NCBI RefSeq assembly: GCF_000270245.1
Contig: NC_015635.1
Span: forward strand, 930,001 to 994,000
Direction of reading: 5' to 3'
Length of the DNA stretch: 64,000 nucleotides
Origin: Microlunatus phosphovorus NM-1
GTDB taxonomy: Bacteria > Actinomycetota > Actinomycetes > Propionibacteriales > Propionibacteriaceae
Positions 15,902 through 24,884 of this stretch are shown piece by piece. Position 1 is the first letter of the stretch. The number at the start of each line of letters is the position of its first letter. Under the pieces are notes generated by a model. The model had not been told where the DNA came from and did no database searches. It was given only the letters and a program-made list of their open reading frames with translations. A program made the position numbers and the translations under genes.

Positions 15902-18004
15902 CTAGCTCGCTTTCTCGATCCTGGCCCGGTGCACGGGGATCGTGGCGCGGACCGACGTCCCTGCCGCGGAGGAGGCGATCTCCAGGCTGCCGCCCACTTC
16001 CTCCAGGCGAGCACGGATGGAAGAGATGCCGACCCCGCTGGACGGCACCCCGGTCGGGTGCGCGGCAGAGGCGGCCAGGCCCCGGCCGTCGTCGTCGATG
16101 GTGATCCGGACCAGATGTCCGGCCCGGTCGACCCGCACCGTGCAGTGCTGGGCATGGGCGTGTTTGGCCACATTGGCTACCGCCTCGGTGACGATGCGGT
16201 AGGTGACCACCTCCACCGCAGCCGGCAGTTCAGCGAGGTCGTTGTCCACGGTCAGCGTCGAGGTGAGTGTCGGCCCTTGCACCCGGGCTACGACGGTGCT
16301 GAGCGCCGCGGCCAAGCCGTCGTCCAGCGCCGCTGGCCGCAGCCCGTCGATCAGCCTGCGGATCTCGGACGTGCAGGAGTCCAGGTCACCGGCCAGCACA
16401 TCGAGCAGTTCCGGCGCCCGCCCGTCCGGGGGTACGCAGTGCCGTACCGCGGAGGTCAGCATTCCGGCTCCCGCCAATGCCGATGCCACTCCGTCGTGCA
16501 GATCCTGGCGCAGCCGGCGGCGCTCCTCCTCCCGGGCCAGCACCAGCTGCTCGCGAGCCCGCTGCAGGTCCAGGGTGCTGCGGCAGGCCTCGGCAGCCAG
16601 GGCCGCCTGCCCGGCCAGACCGAGCAGCAGTCGACGTTCGGCGCCGGAGAACTGAGCGCCCGGGCGTCGTTGCCCGACCAGCAGCTCGCCCATCTCCTTC
16701 CCGTGCGCGCGCATCGAGAACCGCTCCGGCTCGCCGCTCAGCCGGCCGTGCTCGACGAGCAGCGGATCGTCTTGGCCGGCGGTGAGCACGATGGCCGCGT
16801 AGGGGACACGGAGGTCGTCGACCACGGTCGCGGCGAAGCGGGGCAGCACGGCCAACGGGTCCGCCAGGGCCTCGACGTGCGACCCGACCCGGGTCATCAG
16901 GGTGTAGGGGTCGTCCCGGCTGCCGTACAGCAGGGAACTGGCCGCTCGCTGAGCCCACCGCTCGGCCGGCACCAGACATGCCGCCACCACGGCACCGGCG
17001 ACCAGGGTCGAGGTGACCGAGCTGTCCGGTGAGATGACGCCCTCGACCAGGGTGACCGCCCCGGCGTACGACGCGACGGCCAGCGTGGTCAGCAGCAGCC
17101 AGACCACACCGCGGTGGATGTAGAGATCGAGGTCGTAGAGGCGATAGCGCAAGATCGCGAAGGTCAGCCCGACGGGCAGCGTGATCACGGTGGCCAGCCA
17201 GCCGCCGGGAACGTTGAGATAGTCCAGCGCGAAACCGACCAGGAACAACGCCGCGCTGGGCAACAGACAGACCAGCTGCCACCGCTCGGTCGGTGAGGCG
17301 ACCCGGGCCCGGCGGACCAAGGCCACGAGAACAGCCACCGTGGCCAAGCCGAGCACCAGCACAGCGGCCAGCGCTACCAGGATCAGCGGTCGCCCGGCCG
17401 ACGGTACGCGGGTGCCGACCGTGACCAGCGTTCGCGGTGCAATGACCGCGGCGGAGGCCAGCGCGACGGTGGCCGCAGCGGCGGCAGCGACCAGCACTAC
17501 GGCCAGTGGTCGCCAACGCGGCGACGGCAGCCGGCCGTCCGGAAAGAGCAGCAGCAGTAGCGGGATCAAGGCAATCGGCGGCCACCAAGCCCACTGGCTC
17601 AGCCAGGCCATCGGCAGCATGGCCGACCAGCAGATGGCCAGGGTCGCCGCGATCGCGCTCAGGCCGATCCAGAGCATGAGGTGACCGATCGGATGAGCAG
17701 GCACCCGGCGCAGCACGAACAGCGCCAACGGCGTGAACGAGGCGGCGAAGGTGACGGTCATCCACACCGGCCCAGCAGTGGGTCCGTCCAGGCCGAGAAC
17801 CAGCCCGATCGCACCCGTCGCGATCAGGCTGATCGCCACCGCGCCGAGCAGCGGCCACCGCAGCTGGGAAAGTCCGCGATCCATCCCGGCCACCCGGCGG
17901 AGCGGCGCCATCACCCAGGCAAGCGGCTCCGCCGGCCGGCGGAGCATCGCCAGGCCGGTCATGATCCTGGGAGGGCGGTGCTCGCTACGGCCGCCATGCG
18001 ACAC
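15902..18004 (-). CDS. NarL-type membrane sensor histidine kinase
   Basis: A 700-residue kinase. The N-terminal half holds about eight hydrophobic segments, followed by a GAF-like region (about 390-480). The HisKA_3 dimerisation helix is EEERRRLRQDLHDGVASALA with the phosphorylated His in QDLHDG, and the ATPase domain has TEAVANVAKHA (N box) and DDDGRGL (G1). It would phosphorylate the NarL-type regulator at 18770-19444. GTG 18004 follows AGGAGG, which itself overlaps the stop (TAG, 18014-18012) of the upstream gene, so translation is coupled; GTG 18007 is adjacent but too close to the ribosome site. The signal sensed is unknown. The operon is divergent from the biosynthetic cluster. Confidence 0.9.
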   Translation of the reverse strand: MSHGGRSEHRPPRIMTGLAMLRRPAEPLAWVMAPLRRVAGMDRGLSQLRWPLLGAVAISLIATGAIGLVLGLDGPTAGPVWMTVTFAASFTPLALFVLRRVPAHPIGHLMLWIGLSAIAATLAICWSAMLPMAWLSQWAWWPPIALIPLLLLLFPDGRLPSPRWRPLAVVLVAAAAAATVALASAAVIAPRTLVTVGTRVPSAGRPLILVALAAVLVLGLATVAVLVALVRRARVASPTERWQLVCLLPSAALFLVGFALDYLNVPGGWLATVITLPVGLTFAILRYRLYDLDLYIHRGVVWLLLTTLAVASYAGAVTLVEGVISPDSSVTSTLVAGAVVAACLVPAERWAQRAASSLLYGSRDDPYTLMTRVGSHVEALADPLAVLPRFAATVVDDLRVPYAAIVLTAGQDDPLLVEHGRLSGEPERFSMRAHGKEMGELLVGQRRPGAQFSGAERRLLLGLAGQAALAAEACRSTLDLQRAREQLVLAREEERRRLRQDLHDGVASALAGAGMLTSAVRHCVPPDGRAPELLDVLAGDLDSCTSEIRRLIDGLRPAALDDGLAAALSTVVARVQGPTLTSTLTVDNDLAELPAAVEVVTYRIVTEAVANVAKHAHAQHCTVRVDRAGHLVRITIDDDGRGLAASAAHPTGVPSSGVGISSIRARLEEVGGSLEIASSAAGTSVRATIPVHRARIEKAS

Positions 18005-18011
18005 CACCCTC

Positions 18012-18557
18012 CTAGAAGCCCGCCGCGTGCGCCAGGTTGTGCAACCAGTTGCCACGATTGGTCTGAATCTTCGGGTCCAACGGGTCGAAGAAGACGGCCA
18101 GTTGCGTGAGCACCTCGATCAGCGAGCCTTCCGGTCGGGGCACGGAGTCGTGTTGAATCTGCCCGTCCTTGCCGAGCGCGGGGTTCGCGTCCAGCACTGA
18201 CTGCATATGGTCCAGCGCGGCGGAGATCCGCGCCAGCAAGGCTCTCTCCGGAACCACCTCCGGTGGATGGACCGCGGCCAGGGTCGAGTTCTTCCGCGGA
18301 GAGCGAATGGTCAACCGGACACCTGACACATCGAACAGCTGTAGGCAACTGCCCGGCGTGACACCGACGGCGGTGCGAGTCACCGCGTGCGGTGCGAAGT
18401 GGGGCGGCGACGGCCGCCCTGGTCGCTTTGGGCTCGGTGGTGCCAGGTGCGCCAGCACACCGCTCGCGGAGCCGACGTGCAGCATGCTGTCGTCGCTGCT
18501 GATGGCCAAGACGAGGACGTCGGTGTCGAAGTCCACCAGGTCTTCCGAGTTGTTCAT
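18012..18557 (-). CDS. Unknown protein between response regulator and kinase genes
   Basis: A 181-residue protein I do not recognise. It opens NNSEDLVDFDTDVLVLAIS, has a proline-rich loop (APPSPKRPGRPSPPH, about 53-67), a strand-rich middle (SCLQLFDVSGVRLTIRSP) and a helical C-terminal third. No signal peptide or membrane helix is seen. ATG 18557 has GGGAG upstream and is preferred to a longer frame. Its stop overlaps the kinase ribosome site, so it is made together with the kinase and may be an accessory to the two-component system. Confidence 0.7.
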   Translation of the reverse strand: MNNSEDLVDFDTDVLVLAISSDDSMLHVGSASGVLAHLAPPSPKRPGRPSPPHFAPHAVTRTAVGVTPGSCLQLFDVSGVRLTIRSPRKNSTLAAVHPPEVVPERALLARISAALDHMQSVLDANPALGKDGQIQHDSVPRPEGSLIEVLTQLAVFFDPLDPKIQTNRGNWLHNLAHAAGF

Positions 18558-18769
18558 GAGTCGTGCTCCCGAACCTTCAGTGCCCCGCCTCACGGCAACC
18601 GGCTCGAGCAGGCCAGCGTCCCGTCATGGGCAGCGTGGCGCGCGAGTTCCGAACGGCGCGAGGGGCGGCGATTTCGTACACCTGACAGTCAAGGAGTGGG
18701 CGGCTGGGAGGCTGATACCGATCAGGTCCAATCGGAGGTCGACACTCAAACCTCGCCCGCCGGCACCGC

Positions 18770-19444
18770 TCAGGACCAGGTTGACCGGCTGGCGACGCTC
18801 AGCCCGTTGTCGCGGGCAACGAGAGCGGCCTGGACCCGGTCCGCCACGCCGAGCGTCAGGAACACCCCGGACAACCGATTCCGGACCGTCTTCTCGCTCA
18901 GCCCCAGTGTCCGGGCGATCTCCCGGTTGCTGCTGCCCTCGGCGAGGTGCGCCAGCAGGTCGAGGTCGCGCGGAGTCAACCGGCTCAGCGGCTCCGGCAG
19001 CTTCGGCGTGCCGGGTTCGACCAGCGTGCCGGTTCGCACCTCGGGCCCCAGGACCAGACCGCCGTCGGCCACGGTCTGCGCCGCCCGCAGCACCACCTCC
19101 GGCGCACTGCCCTTCAGGACGTAGCCGTTGGCTCCAGCCAGCAGGCAGTCGCGGACCGCAGACTCCTCGGAGTTCACGGTGAGCACCAAGAGACCGCAGT
19201 CGGGCCGGGCCCGGTGCAGCCGAGCAATCAGCTCCGTCCCGGTCACGTCGGGCAGGCTCAGGTCGACGACGGCCAAGCCGGGGGAGCGGGTGACGGCCAG
19301 TTCCAGACCCTCCCGGGCATTCGAGGCCGCCAAGACCTCGGCCACCCAGGTTTCTAGCCCGAGCAGCGCCGATAGGCCGTGCCGGATGAGCGGATGGTCG
19401 TCGATGATCAGCACCGTGACCGGACCGCCGGCTGTGGTGGTCAC
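18770..19444 (-). CDS. NarL/FixJ-type response regulator
   Basis: A 224-residue regulator. The receiver domain shows the acidic pair in VLIIDDHPLIRHG, the phosphoacceptor Asp in LAVVDLSLPDV, and the Lys in GYVLKGSAPE. The C-terminal LuxR helix-turn-helix is LTPRDLDLLAHLAEG and SNREIARTLGLSEKTVRNRL. GTG 19444 gives about nine residues before the first receiver strand. It is the first gene of the minus-strand unit with the unknown protein and the kinase. It starts 243 bp from the divergent biosynthetic cluster, so pathway-specific control of that cluster is plausible but inferred. Confidence 0.92.
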   Translation of the reverse strand: MTTTAGGPVTVLIIDDHPLIRHGLSALLGLETWVAEVLAASNAREGLELAVTRSPGLAVVDLSLPDVTGTELIARLHRARPDCGLLVLTVNSEESAVRDCLLAGANGYVLKGSAPEVVLRAAQTVADGGLVLGPEVRTGTLVEPGTPKLPEPLSRLTPRDLDLLAHLAEGSSNREIARTLGLSEKTVRNRLSGVFLTLGVADRVQAALVARDNGLSVASRSTWS

Positions 19445-19687
19445 GGACGGCCAACTTACTCGCCGCGCCCGGTACGGACGGGTCCGACCCCGGGCAGCGC
19501 ACTCGGCAGGGCAGCCGGCGGGGCAAATGTCCCGCAACGCCGGGCGCCGCGCCCTGGCGACAGGGACATTCGCGCGCTGAACCTGGAAGGGCTTGACCGA
19601 ACGACGACCAGATGAGCCCCAGGACCTAGGGGTTCCCCCGAGGGCCCTACGGCTGCTCGCAGGGATCGAAGAGCTGAGGAACCGACG
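19445..19687. promoter_or_regulatory. Divergent promoter region: regulator operon and biosynthetic cluster
   Basis: A 243-bp gap lies between the response regulator start (minus) and the aminomutase start (plus), so both promoters must be here. GAGGA precedes ATG 19688. I could not pick -10/-35 elements or a convincing inverted repeat. Confidence 0.45.
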
Positions 19688-21073
19688 ATGAGCGAGACAG
19701 CGTACGTCTACCGGCAGCGGGTGCTGTCCGAGCCGGATTGGCGCCGGTTCCCCGGCTGGCGCGACGTCACCCGCCAGGAGTGGCTCGACGTGCAGTGGCA
19801 GCGCGCTCATTGTCTGAAGAACATCCGCCAACTCCGCGAGGTCACCGGGGACCTGGTCGATGACCTGTTCTTCGCCGACCTGGCCCGAGACCAGGCCGAG
19901 TCGGCCACCATGTCGATGCTGCTGCCGCCGCAAATGCTCAACACGATGGTGCCGGACGCGCCGCCGGACAGCGCCCGGCTGCGGGCCGATCCGGTGCGGC
20001 GCTACATGCTGCCGATCGCCTCGGATCGGCACCCGATCTGGCCCAGCCACCCGTACGCCATGCGGGACTCGTTGCACGAGGCCGAGATGTGGGCCGCCGA
20101 AGGGCTGACCCACCGGTACCCGACCAAGGTGCTGGCCGAGGTCGTGTCCACCTGCCCGCAGTACTGCGGCCATTGCACGCGGATGGATCTGGTCGGTCCG
20201 TCGACCCCGCAGGTCGACAAATACCGGTTCGCATTGCGCCCGGGGGACCGGCTGGAGCGCATCGTGGAGTACCTGCGGGCCACGCCCACCGTGCGCGATG
20301 TCGTGGTCTCCGGCGGCGACGTGGCCAACCTGCCCTGGCCGCGGCTGGAGGACTTCCTGTCCCGGCTACTGGAGATCGAGCACCTCCGCGACATCCGGTT
20401 CGCCAGCAAGGCGCTGATCGGCCTGCCACAGCATTGGCTGGCCGCCGGCACGGTGGCCGGGGTGGAACGGGTTGCCCGGGTGGCCGCCGAGCGCGGGGTG
20501 AGTCTGGCCCTGCACACCCACGCGAACGCCGCCGCGCAGATCACCCCGCTGGTCGCCGAGGCATCCCGCGCCCTGCTGGGGGCCGGGCTGCGGGACGTCC
20601 GCAACCAGGGTGTGTTGATGGCCGGTGTCAACGACTCCCGGGACGAGCTGCTCGACCTGTGCTTCGCGCTGGCCGACGGAGCCGGCGTCACGCCGTACTA
20701 CTTCTATCTCTGCGATCTGATCCCGGGCAGCGAGCACTGGCGGTTGCCGCTGCACGAGGCCCAGCGGCTGCAGGAGTCGATCATGGGCTACCTGCCCGGC
20801 TTCGCCACCCCGCGGTTGGTCTGCGACGTGCCGTACGCGGGGAAGCACTGGGTGCACCAGGCCGCCTCCTACGACCGGGTCCGGGGCATCTCCACCTGGA
20901 CCAAGTCGTTCCGTGGGCCGTTCGACCCGGTGGCCGAAGACCCCTCCCGTCAGTACGAGTACGTCGACCCCATCCACACCCTGCCTGCCGAGGGCCAGGC
21001 GTGGTGGGTGGCCCAGGCCGATCCCCGGCCGCTGCCCCGGCTGAACCTGATCGGAGTCTCCTCATGTGGCTGA
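19688..21073 (+). CDS. KamA-family radical SAM amino acid 2,3-aminomutase
   Basis: A 461-residue lysine 2,3-aminomutase-type enzyme, which uses a [4Fe-4S] cluster, SAM and PLP to move an alpha-amino group to the beta carbon. The cluster cysteines are C156, C160 and C163 in TCPQYCGHC; SGGD is at 208-211; LCDLIPGSEHW at 341-351 matches the substrate/PLP region. The PLP lysine is probably K386 in CDVPYAGKHWV, where classical enzymes have a glycine-rich PGGGGK, so this is a divergent branch. The substrate could be lysine, arginine, glutamate or another amino acid. It is the first gene of the cluster, with GAGGA before ATG 19688, and its end overlaps the next start by 10 bp. Confidence 0.88.
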   Translation: MSETAYVYRQRVLSEPDWRRFPGWRDVTRQEWLDVQWQRAHCLKNIRQLREVTGDLVDDLFFADLARDQAESATMSMLLPPQMLNTMVPDAPPDSARLRADPVRRYMLPIASDRHPIWPSHPYAMRDSLHEAEMWAAEGLTHRYPTKVLAEVVSTCPQYCGHCTRMDLVGPSTPQVDKYRFALRPGDRLERIVEYLRATPTVRDVVVSGGDVANLPWPRLEDFLSRLLEIEHLRDIRFASKALIGLPQHWLAAGTVAGVERVARVAAERGVSLALHTHANAAAQITPLVAEASRALLGAGLRDVRNQGVLMAGVNDSRDELLDLCFALADGAGVTPYYFYLCDLIPGSEHWRLPLHEAQRLQESIMGYLPGFATPRLVCDVPYAGKHWVHQAASYDRVRGISTWTKSFRGPFDPVAEDPSRQYEYVDPIHTLPAEGQAWWVAQADPRPLPRLNLIGVSSCG

Positions 21074-22437
21074 CCGACCCGTCGGCGGTGGCCGCCTTCC
21101 GTGAGGCGCATGCCCACCTGCACCTCCTCGAGGCGACCTCGTACGCACCGACAGTGACCGAGCGCATCCGGCACGAAAAGCTTGCCCTGGTCTGGGGCCG
21201 CGCTCGCAGCATCCCGCACTACACGCGCCTGCCGGGCTTCGCCGAGTGCGACCTGAGCCGATTGCCGATCACCACGAAGGACGAGGTCAAAGCCGACCCC
21301 CACCGATTCGCTCGTACTGATCTCAGTGGGGTGCTGAAGTACTACGAGAGCTCCGGCTCCTCCGGCCGGACCACCCCGACCCCGCGTACGGCGGCCGACA
21401 TCATCGGCAACGCCATCTCGGTGGCCGGTCTGTGGCGCCGTTCGCTCGGACCGGAGCCGCGGCGGGTGGCTGCGCTGCTGCCGTCGGACGTGCTGCCCGT
21501 CGGTGACCTCGTCTCCGCGGCCTGCGAATACCTCGGTCACACCTTGCTGCGCAGCTACCCGTTCACCCTCGGCATCTGCGACTGGGACCGGTTGGAGGCG
21601 CTGTTCGAGAGCTACCGCCCCGACGCCGTGTTCGCCGCCCCGGGCGTGCTGGCTCAGTGGACCCGGGTGCTGAAGAGCCGCGGCCGACTCGCGGAGGTCA
21701 GCGCCAGCGTCCGTACCGTCCTGCTGCTCGGGGAGGTCAGCCTGGCCGCACAACGCCGCAAGCTCGGCCGGGACTGGAACGCCCAGGTCCTCGATGCCTC
21801 TTACGGCAGCACCGAGACCGGCACCATGGCGGCCGCCTGCGAGCACGGCGCGCTACACCTGTTGGCCGCCGGACACGTCTTCGAGATTCGTGACGGGGCC
21901 GAAGTCCGTCCGTTGGCGATCGAGCCGACCGGTGAGCAGCGCGGTGAGTTGATCACCACCACGTTGAACAACCACGCCCGACCCCTGCTGCGGTACGGGA
22001 CCGGTGACCTGGTGCAGGTGGGCGCCGCCACCCCCTGCCCATGCGGACTGGGCCTTCCTCCCGTGCAGGTCCAGGGCCGCGGTGACGACGGGATCGTCTG
22101 GCGCGGCCAGTCGCTCACCGAGCACTCCCTCGGCTCCGTGGTGTACGAGGATCCGCGGCTGACCGGCTATCTGGTGCAGCTCCGGGCCGACGGATCCCAG
22201 GGCCGGCTGGTGCTGGAGAAGGACGTCGAGGTGCCGGCCGGCACCGACACGGCCGACACCGACACAGGCGACACCGCCCTGGGCGACGCAGACATCGCTG
22301 CCGCCGCCCGTCGCCGCTGCGCCGCCGCTGGTCTGGAGTGGGACGACATCGTGGTGGTCTCGCAGTTGCCGGTGACCAACAAGTCCGGCGGCAGCCAGAA
22401 GAGCTGGAAGCGGACCAACGTGGCGAGGGTGGCATGA
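21064..22437 (+). CDS. Adenylate-forming enzyme 1 (phenylacetate-CoA ligase-like)
   Basis: A 457-residue ANL-superfamily enzyme of the PaaK type. ATP-binding motif A3 appears as YYESSGSSGRTTP, A5 as LDASYGSTETG, and A7 as LLRYGTGDL. It would activate a carboxylic acid as the acyl adenylate and load CoA or the carrier protein of the cluster. The C-terminal domain ends TNKSGGSQKSWKR with the usual late lysine. A low-complexity insert (TDTADTDTGDT, near 395-406) interrupts the C-terminal part. Its ATG overlaps the aminomutase stop, and its own TGA overlaps the next ATG, so expression is coupled. Confidence 0.85.
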   Translation: MWLTDPSAVAAFREAHAHLHLLEATSYAPTVTERIRHEKLALVWGRARSIPHYTRLPGFAECDLSRLPITTKDEVKADPHRFARTDLSGVLKYYESSGSSGRTTPTPRTAADIIGNAISVAGLWRRSLGPEPRRVAALLPSDVLPVGDLVSAACEYLGHTLLRSYPFTLGICDWDRLEALFESYRPDAVFAAPGVLAQWTRVLKSRGRLAEVSASVRTVLLLGEVSLAAQRRKLGRDWNAQVLDASYGSTETGTMAAACEHGALHLLAAGHVFEIRDGAEVRPLAIEPTGEQRGELITTTLNNHARPLLRYGTGDLVQVGAATPCPCGLGLPPVQVQGRGDDGIVWRGQSLTEHSLGSVVYEDPRLTGYLVQLRADGSQGRLVLEKDVEVPAGTDTADTDTGDTALGDADIAAAARRRCAAAGLEWDDIVVVSQLPVTNKSGGSQKSWKRTNVARVA

Positions 22438-24200
22438 GCGCCGCGACCACCGAACTGATGCAGGTCGGCGTGCTGCCCACCGCCGACGGCGGTGCCCGGC
22501 AGCCCGAGGCCGACCTGTGGTGCAGCTACGCCGCGACCCGCACGCTGCACTGGCTGGGGGCACGCCCCGACGACTCGGACACCGTCGCCGACTATCTGCG
22601 TGCGCGGCAGAACCACGATGGCGGCTTCGCCTGGCAACGTGGCCTGCCCTCCGATGTCTGGGCCAGCTACTACTGCGCGCAGACGCTGCGAGACCTCGGC
22701 GAGCCGGTCCCCGTCCCCCACCGGCTCGCAGACTGGCTGTCCAGCACCCGTACGGCGGACGGAGGGTTCGCCATGACGCCCGGCCAGTCCGCCGACGTCT
22801 GGGCGACCTACTACGCAACTCGCCTGTACGCCGAGGTGCTCGGCCGGCCGGTGCCGGACCGCGATGCGCTGGCCGGCTGGCTCGCCCGGCTGCAGACACC
22901 GAGCGGCGGACTCGGCTGGTCACCGGGCAGTCGGCAGGTCGACGTCCGGGCCGGCTACTACGGCGCCTTGGCCTGGCGGGCGGCCGACGCCGGTCGGTCG
23001 ACCCCGTGGGACACCGACAGTCTGGTCCGCTGGCTGCAGGACCGGCAGGGTGGCGACGGCGGCTTCGCCTTCGGACCCGATGTGGCTGCCTGCGCCTGGG
23101 CCGCCTTCCGGGCCACCCACGCTCTCCGGGCGCTCGGCGCCGGGCCCCGCGACGTCGACGGTCTGCTCGCCTGGTTGGACGCCCGCCGGCTGCCGAGCGG
23201 TGGCTACGAACGCTGGCTGGGCTACGGCGTGGCCGACGTATGGGCCTGCTTCAGCGTGGTCGGAGCCCGGCTGGCCGTGGACCGTCCGCTGCCGGCGGCC
23301 GACGTTCCGGCGACGGTCGAGGCGGTCCGCGCCTGCCAGCTGCCGGGCACCGGCTTCACCTACCGGCAGCCCGACGCGGCCGGGGACAGCCTGGCGACCG
23401 CCGCTGTCCTGCTCATGGGTGCCGAACCAGAGCGGACCGCCGAACTGCAGGCATGGCTGCGAGCCGCGCAGACCCCGTACGAGGGCGGCGTGATGTACAT
23501 GCCCGGCCGCGGCGCGGAGGTGCGCTGCACCCTGTGGGCTGCCGCCGCGCTGGATCGCACCGGGTCCGGACTCGACAGCTCCCGGCTGGGCTCGTGGCTC
23601 CGCGGGCTGCAGAACGTCGACGGTGGCGTCGGCTATTGGGTCGGTCGCGGATCGGATCTGGTCTCCACTGCCGCCGCCGTCGAGCTGGGCCAGACCGCCG
23701 GCTGCCTTCCGGCCGAGGTGCTGGACCGCGGCGGGGTGCTGCGCTTCGTCGAGCGCTGCCGCACCGCGGACGGCTATGCCCCGGTGCCGGGTGGGCAGAC
23801 GACCCTGGCCGCCACCGCCCAGGCGTTACGCGTCCGGCACGCCTTGGGCGTCGCGACGGACCCGGACCGCGCGACCGATCCGGACCACACGAGCGACCCG
23901 GACTACGCAAGCGAGCTGCTCACCCGTTGGGCGAGTCCGCTCGGCGGCTACGCCGCGACCCCGCGCGCCGTACCCGATCTGCTGTCGACCTACCAGGCGG
24001 TGCTGACCTTCGAGCAGTTCGGCCGGACCTGGGACCGCCGGCACGTCGGGCGGCTGCTGCACCGGCTGGAGGTCGGCGGTGGCTACGCCTGGAGCCCGCT
24101 GAGTCGCCGACCCGGCGGCGCGCTGGCCGGCGCCCTCGGCGGGCTGCTGGCCGAGGCCGTCGCCGGCGATCCCGTACCCCTGCCCCGTCTGAGCCTGTGA
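22434..24200 (+). CDS. Alpha/alpha-toroid protein of the prenyltransferase / terpene cyclase-like fold
   Basis: A 588-residue protein built of repeated blocks such as QNHDGGFAW, TADGGFAM, TPSGGLGW, GGDGGFAFGP and NVDGGVGYW, each followed by a helix like DVWASYYCAQTL. This is the helical repeat of prenyltransferase beta subunits and squalene-hopene cyclases. I do not see a DxDD cyclase motif or an obvious zinc site, so the enzyme type is open and it may act on a carrier-bound or non-terpenoid substrate. A short tandem insert (TDPDRATDPDHTSDPD, near 480) is present. It starts at ATGA overlapping adenylation enzyme 1. Confidence 0.75.
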   Translation: MSAATTELMQVGVLPTADGGARQPEADLWCSYAATRTLHWLGARPDDSDTVADYLRARQNHDGGFAWQRGLPSDVWASYYCAQTLRDLGEPVPVPHRLADWLSSTRTADGGFAMTPGQSADVWATYYATRLYAEVLGRPVPDRDALAGWLARLQTPSGGLGWSPGSRQVDVRAGYYGALAWRAADAGRSTPWDTDSLVRWLQDRQGGDGGFAFGPDVAACAWAAFRATHALRALGAGPRDVDGLLAWLDARRLPSGGYERWLGYGVADVWACFSVVGARLAVDRPLPAADVPATVEAVRACQLPGTGFTYRQPDAAGDSLATAAVLLMGAEPERTAELQAWLRAAQTPYEGGVMYMPGRGAEVRCTLWAAAALDRTGSGLDSSRLGSWLRGLQNVDGGVGYWVGRGSDLVSTAAAVELGQTAGCLPAEVLDRGGVLRFVERCRTADGYAPVPGGQTTLAATAQALRVRHALGVATDPDRATDPDHTSDPDYASELLTRWASPLGGYAATPRAVPDLLSTYQAVLTFEQFGRTWDRRHVGRLLHRLEVGGGYAWSPLSRRPGGALAGALGGLLAEAVAGDPVPLPRLSL

Positions 24201-24208
24201 GGACTGCC

Positions 24209-24595
24209 GTGCCCACCACCACCGTCGAGACGCCGCTGGACGGCGCACCCTTTCGCCGCCGAGTCGCCAAGGACCTGACCTTCTGGTGGCGGCGCCACGG
24301 CGTCGACCCGGCGCACGTGGTGACCCGATTCCTGCCCGGGGCTGCAGACCGGGTCTTCCTCGGACCGTTTCCGAACGCCGGCGACCGCGCCGAGGTCCCG
24401 TTCGCCTTTGTGGTCTGCGTCCTGGCCGCCGACCGCGATGCCGCCTTCCGGGCGGCCTATGCCCGCCAGGTCCGCCGGGTGCTCGGCCCGGACATCCCGC
24501 CGGAGCGGGTGTTCGTGGCCATGCAGTCGACCGATCCCGCCGACCACTTCACCCCCACCTCGGACTGGGGAACGGAGGAGAACACTCATGACTGA
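24209..24595 (+). CDS. Small protein resembling the tautomerase (Pro-1) superfamily
   Basis: A 128-residue protein. GAGGA precedes GTG 24209 at good spacing, which favours it over GTG 24197, and this start places proline second (M-PTTTVETPLDG). Removal of the initiator Met would expose Pro-1, the catalytic base of tautomerases. The two-fold layout also fits: FRRRVAKDLTFW helix and RFLPGAADRVFLGP in the first half, PFAFVVCVL strand, AYARQVRRVLG helix, and ERVFVAMQSTDPADHF at the end. The assignment rests on pattern only. It lies between the toroid gene and the carrier protein gene, overlapping the latter by 8 bp. Confidence 0.55.
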   Translation: MPTTTVETPLDGAPFRRRVAKDLTFWWRRHGVDPAHVVTRFLPGAADRVFLGPFPNAGDRAEVPFAFVVCVLAADRDAAFRAAYARQVRRVLGPDIPPERVFVAMQSTDPADHFTPTSDWGTEENTHD

Positions 24596-24884
24596 GACCC
24601 ACACTGGCATCGCGGTGACCGACCGCGTACGTGCGCGGGTCGCCGACCTGCTCGGTGGCCGCGACCTCGACCCGGCCGACGATGCCACCCCGCTGGCCGA
24701 CCTCGATCCTGACCGCTACGACAGCCTCGGCGTGCTGGACTGCGTTGCCGCTGTCGAGGACGAGTTCGACATCTCCATCGACCTGGTCGACGACGATTTG
24801 CGGGTCACCTTCCGCAGCGTGTCCTCGATCAGCGAGCTGGTCCGTCGTCGGCTCGCCGACGCCGAAGCCCTCGGATGGACCTGA
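24588..24884 (+). CDS. Acyl/peptidyl carrier protein
   Basis: A 98-residue stand-alone carrier protein. The phosphopantetheine site is S46 in DRYDSLGVLD, inside a four-helix acidic fold that opens TDRVRARVADLLG and ends SSISELVRRRLADAE. It is the only carrier protein seen in the cluster, so the adenylating enzymes probably load it. The ATG overlaps the end of the tautomerase-like gene and its TGA overlaps the start of adenylation enzyme 2. Confidence 0.88.
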   Translation: MTETHTGIAVTDRVRARVADLLGGRDLDPADDATPLADLDPDRYDSLGVLDCVAAVEDEFDISIDLVDDDLRVTFRSVSSISELVRRRLADAEALGWT

